A stretch of 64,000 bases of DNA, from contig CM030362.1 of assembly GCA_017893485.1 (NCBI GenBank), positions 261,134,255 to 261,198,254 on the forward strand. The letters are read 5' to 3'. A program made the translations under genes and the position numbers. The first letter of the stretch is position 1. Each line of letters begins with the position of its first letter. The stretch is from Hemerocallis citrina. Taxonomy: Eukaryota; Streptophyta; Magnoliopsida; Asparagales; Asphodelaceae. Below are positions 46,606 through 56,478 of the stretch, in pieces. The notes under the pieces were generated by a model. That model had not been told where the DNA came from. It made no database searches and was given only the letters and a program-made list of their open reading frames with translations.

Positions 46606-47160
46606 TCAAGCCTTAGTTAAATTTATTGTTGAGAGCACCATCCCTGAGGTCAGCCAAGCAGCGAACGGGCCTCCAATCTGGACAGTATATGTAGACGGGT
46701 CCTCTTGCACCGAAGGGAGTGGAGCCGGGGTCATTCTGGCAGGCCCAGATGACTTCGTTCTCCAATACTCCCTCCGCATCAACTTTAAGGCCTCCAACAA
46801 TGAAGCGGAGTATGAAGCCCTTATAGCCGGCCTTGGTATGGCTCGCAAGGCAGGGGCACAACGTCTCCGAATATTCAGTGATTCGCAATTAGTGGTGAAT
46901 CAAGTCTTAGGGGAATACGAAGCGCGAGACGACCGAATGGCTAAGTACCTAGCCAAGGTCCAAAATCTCATGGCTTCATTCGAAGAGGTGCTAATTCAGT
47001 GGATCCCTAGAGAAGAAAATTCCCAAGCAGATGCCCTCTCCAAATTGGCCTTCTCCTCCCTCCAAGGTCTCGAGCAGACCGTCCTGATTGAAGTGCTCCT
47101 AAGACCAAGCATAGAAGAAGAAGCCACAGACTCGATGGAATCACTGCCCTTCCAACTTCG
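46606..47160 (+). pseudogene. Second (archaeal-type) RNase H of element E
   Basis: VYVDGSSCTEGSGAGVILAG, NNEAEYEALIAGLGMAR, IFSDSQLVVNQVLGEYEAR, and REENSQADALSKLAFSS. All expected acidic positions are visible, and the region from about 46610 is nearly open after the stop at 46583. Confidence 0.85.
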
Positions 47161-47831
47161 GAATAACTGGATGAAACCTTTGATAGAATTCCTCAAGGAT
47201 GGGCACCTCCCCGAAGACCCTGAAGAAGCTCGTCGAGTCCGATCGAGAGCAGAGCGGTACACCCTTGTTGAGGGAGTCTTGTACAAATGCTCCTACACCC
47301 AAGTAGATGGCAGACCCTACTTGAGATGCCTCTCCCCGGAAGAAGCCTCATACGCCTTGCAAGAACTCCACGAAGGAATAGGCAGAGCCCATTCAGGGTC
47401 AAGGTCCCTTGCCAGGAAGGTGTTGAATTACGCATATTTTTGGCCTACCATGTTTCGCGATGCCGAAACAGCATGTGCGACAATGCAGCTCCTGTCAGCA
47501 GTACTCCAACATTTGTCGCCTACCCCAAGCACAACTCACATCTCTATCAAGTCCGATTCCCTTCGCAATGTGGGGGATGGACTTGCTAGGACCGTTTCCA
47601 CCAGCTCCCGGTCAACTCAAGTTCCTAGTCGTGGTAATCGACTATTTTTCCAAGTGGGTCGAGGCCGAACCATTGGCTACAATTACAGAGAACAAAGTAC
47701 TGCAGTTCTTTTGGAAAAATGTTATCCGTAGGTTTGGCGTGCCTCGGGTCCTAATAACAGATAATGGAACACAATTTAAGGGGGCCGCATTCCAATCTCT
47801 GTGTGAAGACCTCGCCATTCAGCAATGCTTC
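47161..47831 (+). pseudogene. Integrase of element E, first part (split by D)
   Basis: Includes YTLVEGVLYKCSYTQVDGRP, the zinc-binding remnant in shifted frame (NSMCDNAAPVSS against CDSCQ), then VVVIDYFSKWVEAEPLATIT with the first catalytic Asp and RRFGVPRVLITDNGTQFKG with the second. The frame ends at the D insertion (47831) before the catalytic Glu. Confidence 0.85.
47827..47831. other. Left 5-bp target site duplication of element D
   Basis: GCTTC directly before TGTAATACCC; repeated at 59929-59933. Confidence 0.92.
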
Positions 47832-48393
47832 TGTAATACCCTAAACTTTCATTCTAATAAGATATTGATTTTCAAGTGTTGTGCACGTGCAAATTTCATG
47901 TGTATATTATTTATCTATTTTTATATACAAAATTTCTCTTGGTACTATGAACAATTATTTTTCCTTTCCTTTATTTTTATAAATGCCAAATTCTAAAGCC
48001 TAAAACACTATTTTATTTGTGTTAGCCCACTTTAATTGATTATTAATTTATTGTCTTGGCCCACAAGCCTAAGCCCACTAATTGTGAAGCCCACAAATTT
48101 AATAAATCAATTAAATTGTCACACTTGTCATGTAGAGACAAATGGTGAACATTTTGATTAATTAAATTGTACAAACTTCTACATATGTGTACTAGGTGGC
48201 ACGTGCAATGCACGTAGTGTGCAATGCACACTCTTTGGTGGCCAGTTTGTGCATGAATGATGGGGAGTGTGGGTGTGTGTGCATGGGTGGTTACTTTGTG
48301 TGTGGGTGGTTGCTACAACTTCCCCTCCTATCCTAACCATTCATCCTATAACTATCCAATAAATCCTAGCCCTCCAATCCATTCTAAAATTAG

Positions 48394-48400
48394 TATAAAT
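48394..48400 (+). promoter_or_regulatory. TATA box of element D 5' LTR
   Basis: TATAAAT followed by ACCCCCC, about 560 bp into the LTR. The copy in the 3' LTR is at 57041-57047. Confidence 0.75.
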
Positions 48401-49482
48401 ACCCCCCCCCCCCTTCATACTTGTATTCTACACTAAAGCAAATATTGAAAGAAGGCATTATATAGGAGATACATATTAGTGTGTGAGTTTGAGTGGGTGT
48501 GTTCCTATTGGAGGTCGGCGCCCTTCGCTTCCAACTTGGAGCTCTCGGTTTTGGTGGCAAGGAAGCAAGAAGGAGATCGTGACATTGCAATCTAGGAGGA
48601 GAAGGCACTCTCTCGCATTCTAGGAGGCTCTAGGAGATTTCTTATTGGTTTTCTTCAAAAAGGTGGGTGTTTCTTATGACTTCTATAGTAGAGATCATGC
48701 TAGGGAATGAAGTGGAATTATCATTATAAGCTACTAGTTGAAATGAAATGCATGCCTGCCAAGTTAGAAGAGAATTGATAAATTAGCAAATTTGTGTTGT
48801 TTGATTACTATATTTATTAATTATGAGTAAAGTGAATGTTCTCTTTTTTTTTCTTCTAATGTTAGTATGCAAAATATGCCCTAAATACGAACTATGTGGA
48901 TTAACTAGTAAAAGACTAGCACCATGTTTATTGATTAATAATGCTAGGAAGAATAGTGTGTCAAAGATAAATTGATACAAATGATTGTTAATAGATGCAT
49001 TGAAATTACCTATTGCTATATATGCCATGTGAAAATTGGAATAAATGAAAAAGAATGTCCTTAGCATACAAATAATCGAATGCATCATGTGTAGAGTAAT
49101 TAATAAAAATAGAGGTTTTATTTAATTATAAAGTTGATTTTCACGCTCTAAAAATATTATAGTTGTCAATGTGTAAAAAAACATCATAGTAGTGAATTTT
49201 TGGTGTGAGAGACCATCTTTATTGTGAACAAATATGTGTTAGTTTCAACTGTCGAAATAGTGTTATAAAATACAAATTTAGGCTAAATATATGTTTTAAA
49301 AGAGGAAAAAAATACTTTTAAAAATACTAGTTATTGTGAAATTAAATGTATTTTTATTCTAGACATTTTTGTTTTCAAAAGAGGAGAAAAAGAGACAAAT
49401 TCGTTTTGAGAGAATTTTGGAAGTATAGCTTTGAACAGAGAATAAGACTAAAACCTATTTAAAATAGTTTCTAATCGAAAGT

Positions 49483-49735
49483 GGCCACTTAGACCAACCG
49501 GTCGGCAGCGTCTTCGATCGGTACAGTAAAAGGGGGAGCTCTCAGGTTCGACAACCAGAAACTGTGTTTTGATTTTTTTTATTATTAAAAACCCAAATCA
49601 CCGAAACTGAACACATAGGGATTTTAATCCCTACCTATATCGCCTAGTGGCTGTGGCACTTTGGTCTTGTGCGCTGTCTGCCTTACCGCTGGTTGCTGGT
49701 TCGAATCTTGGTGGGTTTGGGAGTTTAGAAAAAAA
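49483..49735 (+). other. Two tRNA-like (Pol III box-like) blocks in D LTR
   Basis: The first has B-box-like AGGTTCGACAACC (49544-49556). The second has A-box-like TCGCCTAGTGGCTGTGG (from 49640) and B-box-like TGGTTCGAATC (49697-49707), spaced about 50 bp apart as in tRNA genes. The 3' LTR has both (about 58125-58375), and A's LTRs have two at equivalent positions. Confidence 0.55.
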
Positions 49736-51290
49736 ATATATATTTTTTTAATTCTTTTTGAATGAAAGTAGACTTTTAAATTGGAAAAAAAAAATCAGAA
49801 AATTATGGATTAATTACTGAAAAATTATTAGAACTTTATGGGAAATATTTATACAACTTTTGATGAAGTGTCAATAAGAAATTTGGGCTTGAAAGGACTC
49901 ACTTTGAAATTAAATTATTTTTTTAAACAAAAGAAAAATAAAAATGAAAATTTTGAGTTATAAAAGATGAATTTTTTAAGTTTGTGACTAGCATGATTAA
50001 ATGGAATTATAGAAAATTGTGTTGTAGTAAAATTGTGAATTTGTGAATAATAGATTTGTGGAATATATGAAATTGTTGGTGACTATTAAGTGAAATTTAT
50101 TCTTGCACATGGATTGCACGCGAAATTGAATTATTGATCGTGATGAATTATGAAAGGTGTGAAGACAAGAATACTATGCTATTGGAATATGAATTGTGAT
50201 TAATCATGAAAAGATCTTATGAGTATGACATTGTAATTATGAGTTGAAATTGAGAATTAGGATATAGGCAAGCCTTATACCGGCATTGAAGAAAATGAGA
50301 AAATGATATTTTGAAATGAGAAGACCAATGTTTGGGTCATGTGAATTAAATGAATAAGACCGGTATAGTGGAAGTGCTACACTCTATGAGTTGATTTTAT
50401 TCATGATTCAATTAAACTAAGGATTAGATGCATAGTGGAGATGTGATGAAAGTAAGAGAAAAACATTGAGTATGAGGACCATTGGATTGGCGGCGTGAGA
50501 ATATTCACAGGATGTCCCATGATGAGTCATGATAGGGCGTGGATACTGCTCTAGAGTACCGTCCTGGTGGCGACGCTCGTGGGGTGTTTGACGACTGCGG
50601 GTGGTGTCATGTCTATGGTAGGAGCTGAATTACCATAGGATGCCTGCACGATGAGTCATGTGTCAGTGCGTTGGGATTCCCTCCAGGGCACCTAGACATG
50701 AGTTCGAAGGTCAGAAAACATCTAGGATACTTACCGTAGTTACAGTAGTAGATTAAGTCATGGCGAGGGATTGAACCCTACAAGATGAGGAACGGTTAAG
50801 GGCTTGACCTCGGACCTATGTAGTATGGGCTGCATAGACTCTGAACAAGTGCGCATTAGTGTCATATAATATATATAATTGCATTATGGACTAAGTGCAC
50901 ATTCACGACATGACATCAATAGGATAGTCCCTTTAGCTTTGTTTGTAACAAGTTTGTGTTTGTAAGAAATGAGAATCGTTATACTGTTTCCGGCCTAGAA
51001 AGGATGGCCATGTATAATATTTCATCAGTTGAATGAACTGATGCGCCCACAGTTTTATATGCAGGGTAAAGATGCCTGACTATTGAAGTATACATGCTGT
51101 GCAAGACTATTTTAAATGTTGTTTCTTGTAATTTATTGAAATATTGCTTCCGCTGTGATAATGTACAAGTGTAAATGTATCTCTGATAAAAGAAAAGTTT
51201 TTATTTCCTTGTAATATTGTACAAAAGAAGTGTAAAGATCCTGTGGAATCTCGAATTCAGTTGTATTTTGGCATTCGAGGTGTTACAGAG

Positions 51291-51302
51291 TGGTATCAGA
51301 GC
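51291..51302 (+). other. Primer binding site of element D
   Basis: TGGTATCAGAGC, three bases after the LTR, complementary to the 3' end of plant initiator tRNA-Met as widely reported for this clade. Confidence 0.95.
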
Positions 51303-51444
51303 ACGCTTCTAAGTAGTACAAATTTATAAGGAACGACACCCTAGAAGTGGACATTAGAGTGTGTGTTGAGTCTAGAGATTTAAATGTAAGCCACTTACAT
51401 TTGTGTTTCTCTATAACTTATGCTTCTTCCTCCCTTTTTCTAAG

Positions 51445-51855
51445 ATGGCTGATCACTTCGACCCAGCTGGAGATGACAATTGGCATATTATTGTGGAAGA
51501 TTACCACCCCGAACAAGTTGATTCAGACGAGGAAGATCCCGAAGAAGTGGAAGAGGAATGGCCTGAGTCCCGAGAGATCACTCCACCTCCGGACTCATCT
51601 GATGACTCTTCTGACGAAGAAGAAGAACCAGTTCCAAGTAGTCTTGTGATATCTCTTCAGAGGCAGGTAGAAACTCTGCGGAAGAGAGTCGGTCTATTGG
51701 AGGCTCAGCTGGCAAAGTGCAAGGATGATTTTGCAGTTCTCAGTCATCGTGTATGGGAACTTAAGAAGAGGAAAAACATGACCGATGTACTGAAGGAGGA
51801 AGTGGAGGAACTACGGGGAGAGCTTCGTAAAGCCAAGAGGAACCGTAGGAATTAG
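51445..51855 (+). CDS. ORF0 of element D: acidic and coiled-coil small protein
   Basis: An intact 136-residue frame; start at 51445 (MADHFDPAGDDNWH) because A starts at the same residue, though an upstream in-frame ATG exists at 51403. Acidic part DSDEEDPEEVEEEW, Pro/Ser/Asp segment, then heptad-like SLQRQVETLRKRVGLLEAQL and LKEEVEELRGELRKAKRNRR, with a basic end. It lies between PBS and gag. It is the only intact frame of D's coding region while gag and pol are broken. Not a named family to my knowledge; may oligomerise, by inference. Confidence 0.75.
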   Translation: MADHFDPAGDDNWHIIVEDYHPEQVDSDEEDPEEVEEEWPESREITPPPDSSDDSSDEEEEPVPSSLVISLQRQVETLRKRVGLLEAQLAKCKDDFAVLSHRVWELKKRKNMTDVLKEEVEELRGELRKAKRNRRN

Positions 51856-52040
51856 AACGTTGTATCATCTACTACTTTCATTTTGATGTCAGAAATGTTT
51901 TAAATTCGAATGTATAAAGTTTGAAATTTAATGAAATGGAAATGTTGACTTAAAAGTTCATGTTTTATACTTCGAATTTAATGGATCTTTTGCATCAGAT
52001 TTTGGCTGGAAGATGAGCTCAAAATGGTGAAGGTCTGGAC

Positions 52041-53009
52041 TTGGAAACGGAGCTAGCGAAGGTCTATCAGACACTCAATGCCGTTACCATGAATCAGAAT
52101 CAAGGAAGGGTGCCTGCGAACCTAGTATCCGAAGCAATCAAACTCGTGGAATCATTTAAACGAATAAAACCACCGGTGTTTGAGGGGAAGGCAGACCCTG
52201 ACACGGCTGAAAATTGGATCCGTCAGGTAGAGACTATCTTCGAAGTCCTGGAGACCCCGGAGGGCAGTAAGGTGAAGTTGGCGACTCTGCAATTCGATAA
52301 TGATGCGGCTGTGTGGTGGCAGTCGATAAAACGGATGATGGGAGGCATGGCTCTTAGCTGGGAGCAATTCTTGGAGGAGTTCCGCAGTCCTTATTTTCCC
52401 TCAGACGTCCAGGAGAAGAAGGCCATGGAGTTTCTGTCACTGCAGCAGGGCGGCATGTCGGTTAGGGAGTATGAGACCAGATTCACTCAACTCTCAAGTT
52501 ATGCTCCCGAATTGGTGATGGATGAGGCGAAGAAGGCTCGTAAGTTCGAGCATGGATTGAAGGCCGAACTTGAGGTCCAGGATGATACCCCTCAGTATCA
52601 GGAGGTTTGACAAGCTGGTCAAACGAGCGGTAGCCACAGAGGCGGACATGGAGCAGTTCCACACTGTTCAGAATAGGAGGAACAACTGGAATGCGGGGAA
52701 GAGGCCCGCAGTTGCTGGCAATGTCACGGGACAGCCACCGGCTCAAAGGTTCAAGCCTATGGGTGCGAATGCTGTTCAAGTGGCAGGAAGACCCGGGAAT
52801 ACTTGGGCGAGACCTCCAATGACTTGTTTCAACTGTGGAGAGACAGGCCACTACAAGTCTCACTGCCCAATCTGCAGGATGTCATCCGCAATGGACCAAC
52901 TCAGCAGACCGGGAAGAAGCTGTACCAGCAGGGGCGAGTATTTGCATTGACTGAAGCTGACGCTGATGAGGTGGATCACGTTATCACAGGTACGAGGGAG
53001 GATGTTTAG
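52041..53009 (+). pseudogene. Gag of element D with CCHC zinc knuckle
   Basis: PPVFEGKADPDTAENWIRQ, AAVWWQSIKR, FLEEFRSPYFPSDVQEKKA, and ELVMDEAKKARKFEHGL are typical Ty3 Gag capsid motifs. A frameshift near 52570-52600 moves to the frame holding DKLVKRAVATEADMEQFH and the knuckle CFNCGETGHYKSHC (52829-52870). Another shift follows before QQGRVFALTEADADEVD. The N-terminal part upstream of 52041 has a stop near 52015. Confidence 0.85.
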
Positions 53010-53045
53010 GAGTGTTTTTCTGTTGTCTCTTTTTCCTGTTAATTA

Positions 53046-53510
53046 GTGAACTGTTATATGACGAGTGTGTGTTATGTAACAGGAGAACTTATTTTGAATG
53101 GAAAGAAAGCTGTTGTTTTATTCGATACTAGGTCCTCTCACACTTTTGTATCGCCTAAATTTGCTAAAGTTCTGGGAGTCGAACCGAAGATATTTCCAGG
53201 CAAGGTTTTAGCAGTGGCTACTCCGTCAGGGGAGACTCTAACCACTGATCGATACTATGCTGACTGTGAGATTGTGATTGGAGATCGAATTTTTGGGATC
53301 GATCTGATCGAGCTGAATGTTTTGGGAGTCGATGTTATCATTGGCATTGATTGGATGTCGGTGTACAGTGCGAACATCGAGTGCAAGACCAAGACAGTAA
53401 CAGTGAAGGATCCAGGTGGACCTGAAGTCACTTTCCAAGGAAAGAGAAGATGTTCAGATTTGGTTGCTGCTATCATCCAGAAGAGAGAGATTCCTGCAGA
53501 GGTGCAATAG
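53046..53510 (+). pseudogene. Aspartic protease of element D
   Basis: TGELILNGKKAVVLFDTRSS with D-T-R-S in place of the usual D-(S/T)-G-(A/S) active site, then VSPKFAKVLG and DLIELNVLGVDVIIGIDWMS typical of Ty3 proteases. The region is open to a stop at 53508-53510. The Gly to Arg change should disable it. Confidence 0.82.
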
Positions 53511-53516
53511 ATTTCT

Positions 53517-54230
53517 GTGGTTCGGGATTATCCGACCGTGTTCTTGGAAGATTTGCCTGGGTTACCCCCGCATTGTGATGTGCAGTTCAACATCACTATT
53601 CAACTAGGGAGTGCACCTATTTCCAAGGCACCGTATAGGATGGCGCCTGTGGAACAGGAAGAGATCAAACGGCAGATTGAGGAACTATTGGAGAATGGCT
53701 TTATTCAACCTAGTGTGTCACCTTGGGGAGCACCAGTACTTTTGGTAAAGAAGAAGGATGGTACGATGAGGATGTGCATCGATTATCGAGAGCTGAATAA
53801 GGTCACTATTCAGAATAAATATCCTATTCCGCTAATTGATGACTTGTTCGATCGTCTACAAGGAGCTGTAGTTTTATCCAAAATAGATCTTCGATCAGGA
53901 TATCATCAAGTTCGAGTAAAAGCTGAAGATGTGCATAAGACTGCGTTCAGAACTCGACACGGGCCTTACGAATTCTTAGTTATGCCGTTTGGAGTGACGA
54001 ATGCGCCTGCAATCTTTATAGACATGATGAACAGAGTTCTGAGGCCATTCATTGAATCTTTCGTCGTGGTATTTATCGACGATATTCTCGTGTACTCCAA
54101 GTCGGAGGAGGAGCACATGGAGCATTTGGCAGCAGTTTTGAGGAAGCTTCAGGAGCAGGAGTTGTATGCCAAGTTGTCCAAGTGTGATTTCTAGAAATCT
54201 GAAGTGGCATTCCTAGGTCACATCCTTTCT
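53517..54230 (+). pseudogene. Reverse transcriptase of element D
   Basis: [116 protein letters not shown] and [19 protein letters not shown] with the F-I-D-D catalytic motif. The frame is open from 53517 to a stop at 54192 where a Trp is expected. Confidence 0.92.
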
Positions 54231-54860
54231 AAGGAGGGAGTGGCAATTGATCCTCAGAAGATAGAGGCGGTGAAAGATTGGGTAAGACCTACTACAGTGA
54301 AGGAAATCAGGAGTTTCCTTGGGCTAACTGGATATTATAGGAGGTTTATCCAGGGCTACGCTCAGATAGCCATGCCGCTCACTGGTTTGACCAAGAAGAA
54401 TGTGAACTTCAAGTGGACTAAGCAGTGTGAAGCAAGCTTTCAGGAGTTGAAAGAGAGGCTGACTACTGCACCCATTTTGGCTTTGCCTAGAGCAAGTGTC
54501 GAATACGATGTCTACAACGATGCTTCACATCGTGGGCTTGGTTGTGTCTTAATGCAAGAAGGAAAAGTAATTGCTTAAGGGTCTAGGCAACTAAGACCGC
54601 ATGAGGAGAATTATCCGACTCATGATCTAGAGCTAGCTGCGATAATCTTCGCCTTAAAGCAATGGAGGCATTATGTGTATGGCGAGAAGCTGAACATGTA
54701 CACAGACCATAAAAGCTTGAAGTATATCTATCAGTAGAAGGATTTGAACTTGAGGTAAAGGAGATGGCTGGAGGTACTTGAGGACATTCGTCCGGAGATT
54801 AATTATCATCCTGGGAAGGCTAATGTTGTTGCTGATGCACTTAGCCACAAGAGCAGTCTG
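54204..54860 (+). pseudogene. RNase H of element D
   Basis: FLGHILSKEGVAIDPQKIEA (RT thumb), LGLTGYYRRFIQGYAQIA, then RNase H YDVYNDASHRGLGCVLMQEG with its catalytic Asp, [21 protein letters not shown], and [11 protein letters not shown]. Stops lie at 54576, 54735 and 54756. There is no second RNase H, unlike B and E. Confidence 0.88.
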
Positions 54861-54866
54861 GCGAGT

Positions 54867-56128
54867 TTGATTACAACTCAGAAGCAGCTGGCAGAGGAGT
54901 TGGATCGGGCTGGAATTGAAGTTGTTATGCAAGGCTTGGGATCATCTTTAGCTCAGTTGAAGCTTCAACTGACGCTGAATGGAAGGATTATTGCAAGTCA
55001 GAAAGAAGATGCAGAGATTCAGGAGATGATGGAGCAGGTTGGTGCTGGCAAGTTGCCCGGATTTCAAATCAGGGATGAAGTGCTGTGGTTTGGTGAGAGG
55101 CTGTGTATTCCGGATCAATCAGACTTGAAAGAAAGTCTTCTTCAGGAGGCCCATGTTACTCTTTTGTCAGTACATCCTGGAAGTACCAAGATGTATAAGG
55201 ACATTAAACAGCATTTCTGGTGGTCAGGTTTGAAGTGAGATGTGGCTGAATTTGTGTCGAGGTGTGAGATTTGTCAACAAGTCAAAGCCGAGAATCAGAA
55301 ACCCGGAGGTCTATTGCAATCGTTACCTATTCCGGAATGGAAGTGGGATAACATCAGTATGGATTTCATCACGGGTTTGCCTAAGAGTCCTAAGGGCAAT
55401 GATGCGATTTGGGTCATAGTCGATCGACTAACCAAGTCCGCTCACTTCTTGGCAATGAAACTCAATGCTTTGATGGACAAGTTAGCTGAGATGTATGTTG
55501 GTTAGATTGTTAGGCTTCATGGCGTTGCGTTGACCATTGTGTCTGATCGAGATGCGCAGTTTACTTCGCATTTCTGGAGGAGTCTTCAGACAGCTTTGGG
55601 TACCAAGACAGATTTCAGCACTGCTTTTCCTCCCAGACTGATGGGCAGGCCGAGAGAGTCAACCGTATTCTTGAGGACATGCTTCGCTGTGGTGTACTAG
55701 ACTTTGGCGATAGTTGGAAAAGGCATTTACCTTTGGTGGAGTTTGCCTATAATAACAGTTTTCAGACTAGCATTGGGATGGCGTCGTACGAAGCTTTGTA
55801 TGGCAGGAAGTGCAGAACACCTGTCTGTTGGTTCGAAGTTGGGGAGCTTCAGATGTTTGGGCCTGAGATTGTGCAGCAGACCTCTGAAAAGATTGATCTG
55901 ATCAGGGAGAGGTTGGTGGATGCTCAGTGTAGGCAGAAGAGCTATGCAGACAATCGGAGGAGGGACCTTGAGTTTGAGGTTGGTGACTTTGTCTTTCTGA
56001 AGGTATCGCCCAGCAAAGGCGTGATCCGATTCAGGCAAGGGTGGAAAGTTAGCCCCGAGGTTCATAGGCCCGTATAAGATATTGAAAAGGATCGGAAAAC
56101 TGCTTACCGGCTTGAGTTACAGGAAGAG
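54867..56128 (+). pseudogene. Integrase of element D
   Basis: HPGSTKMYKDIKQHFWWSGL and [17 protein letters not shown] form the HHCC zinc-binding part (a stop at 55236 lies inside). Core: [20 protein letters not shown] and [11 protein letters not shown] with the first Asp, [19 protein letters not shown] with the second; the catalytic-Glu region near 55640 has a frameshift; then [20 protein letters not shown] and NRRRDLEFEVGDFVFLKVSP. Stops also occur at 55503 and 56075. Confidence 0.9.
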
Positions 56129-56398
56129 TTGTCTCAAGTGCACAATGTCTTTCACGTGTCTATGCTAAGATGTTACATTCCAGATCCTAGTCACCATTTG
56201 CCCGAAGTGCCAGAGGGTTTGCAGTTGAATCTGAATTACATTGAGCTTCCAGTTGAGATTGTTGATCGTCAGGAGAAAGTCTTGAGGAATAAGACAATAC
56301 CGATGGTCAAGGTAGTCTGGAGAAACCAACTGGTTGAAGAGGCTACTTGGGAATCTGAGGAGAGGATGATGAAGGATCATCCTAAGCTGTTTGCTTGA
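56129..56398 (+). pseudogene. C-terminal integrase tail with chromodomain of element D
   Basis: SQVHNVFHVSMLRCYIPDPS, then a chromodomain: YIELPVEIVDRQEKVLRNK, MVKVVWRNQLVEEATWE and SEERMMKDHPKLF. The aromatic and hydrophobic positions match chromoviral type II chromodomains. This segment itself is open to the stop at 56398. In the family it is thought to bias insertion toward heterochromatin. Confidence 0.88.
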
Positions 56399-56465
56399 TT
56401 GTATTTTTCTTCTTGTGTTTTGTTTTCTCACTCTTTAATTGTAGTTCCGGAGACGGAACTATTCT

Positions 56466-56475
56466 AAGGAGGGAG
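56466..56475 (+). other. Polypurine tract of element D
   Basis: AAGGAGGGAG, three bases before the 3' LTR, preceded by GGAACTATTCT. Confidence 0.93.
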
Positions 56476-56478
56476 TGT

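Larger units (their letters stand above)
47832..51287 (+). repeat. Element D 5' LTR
   Basis: TGTAATACCC to GTGTTACA. It includes TATAAAT (48394), a 12-C tract (48402-48413), a leader with a donor-like AAAAG/GTGGGT near 48660, and two tRNA-like blocks (49483-49735). The open frames in it have no domain. Confidence 0.95.
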
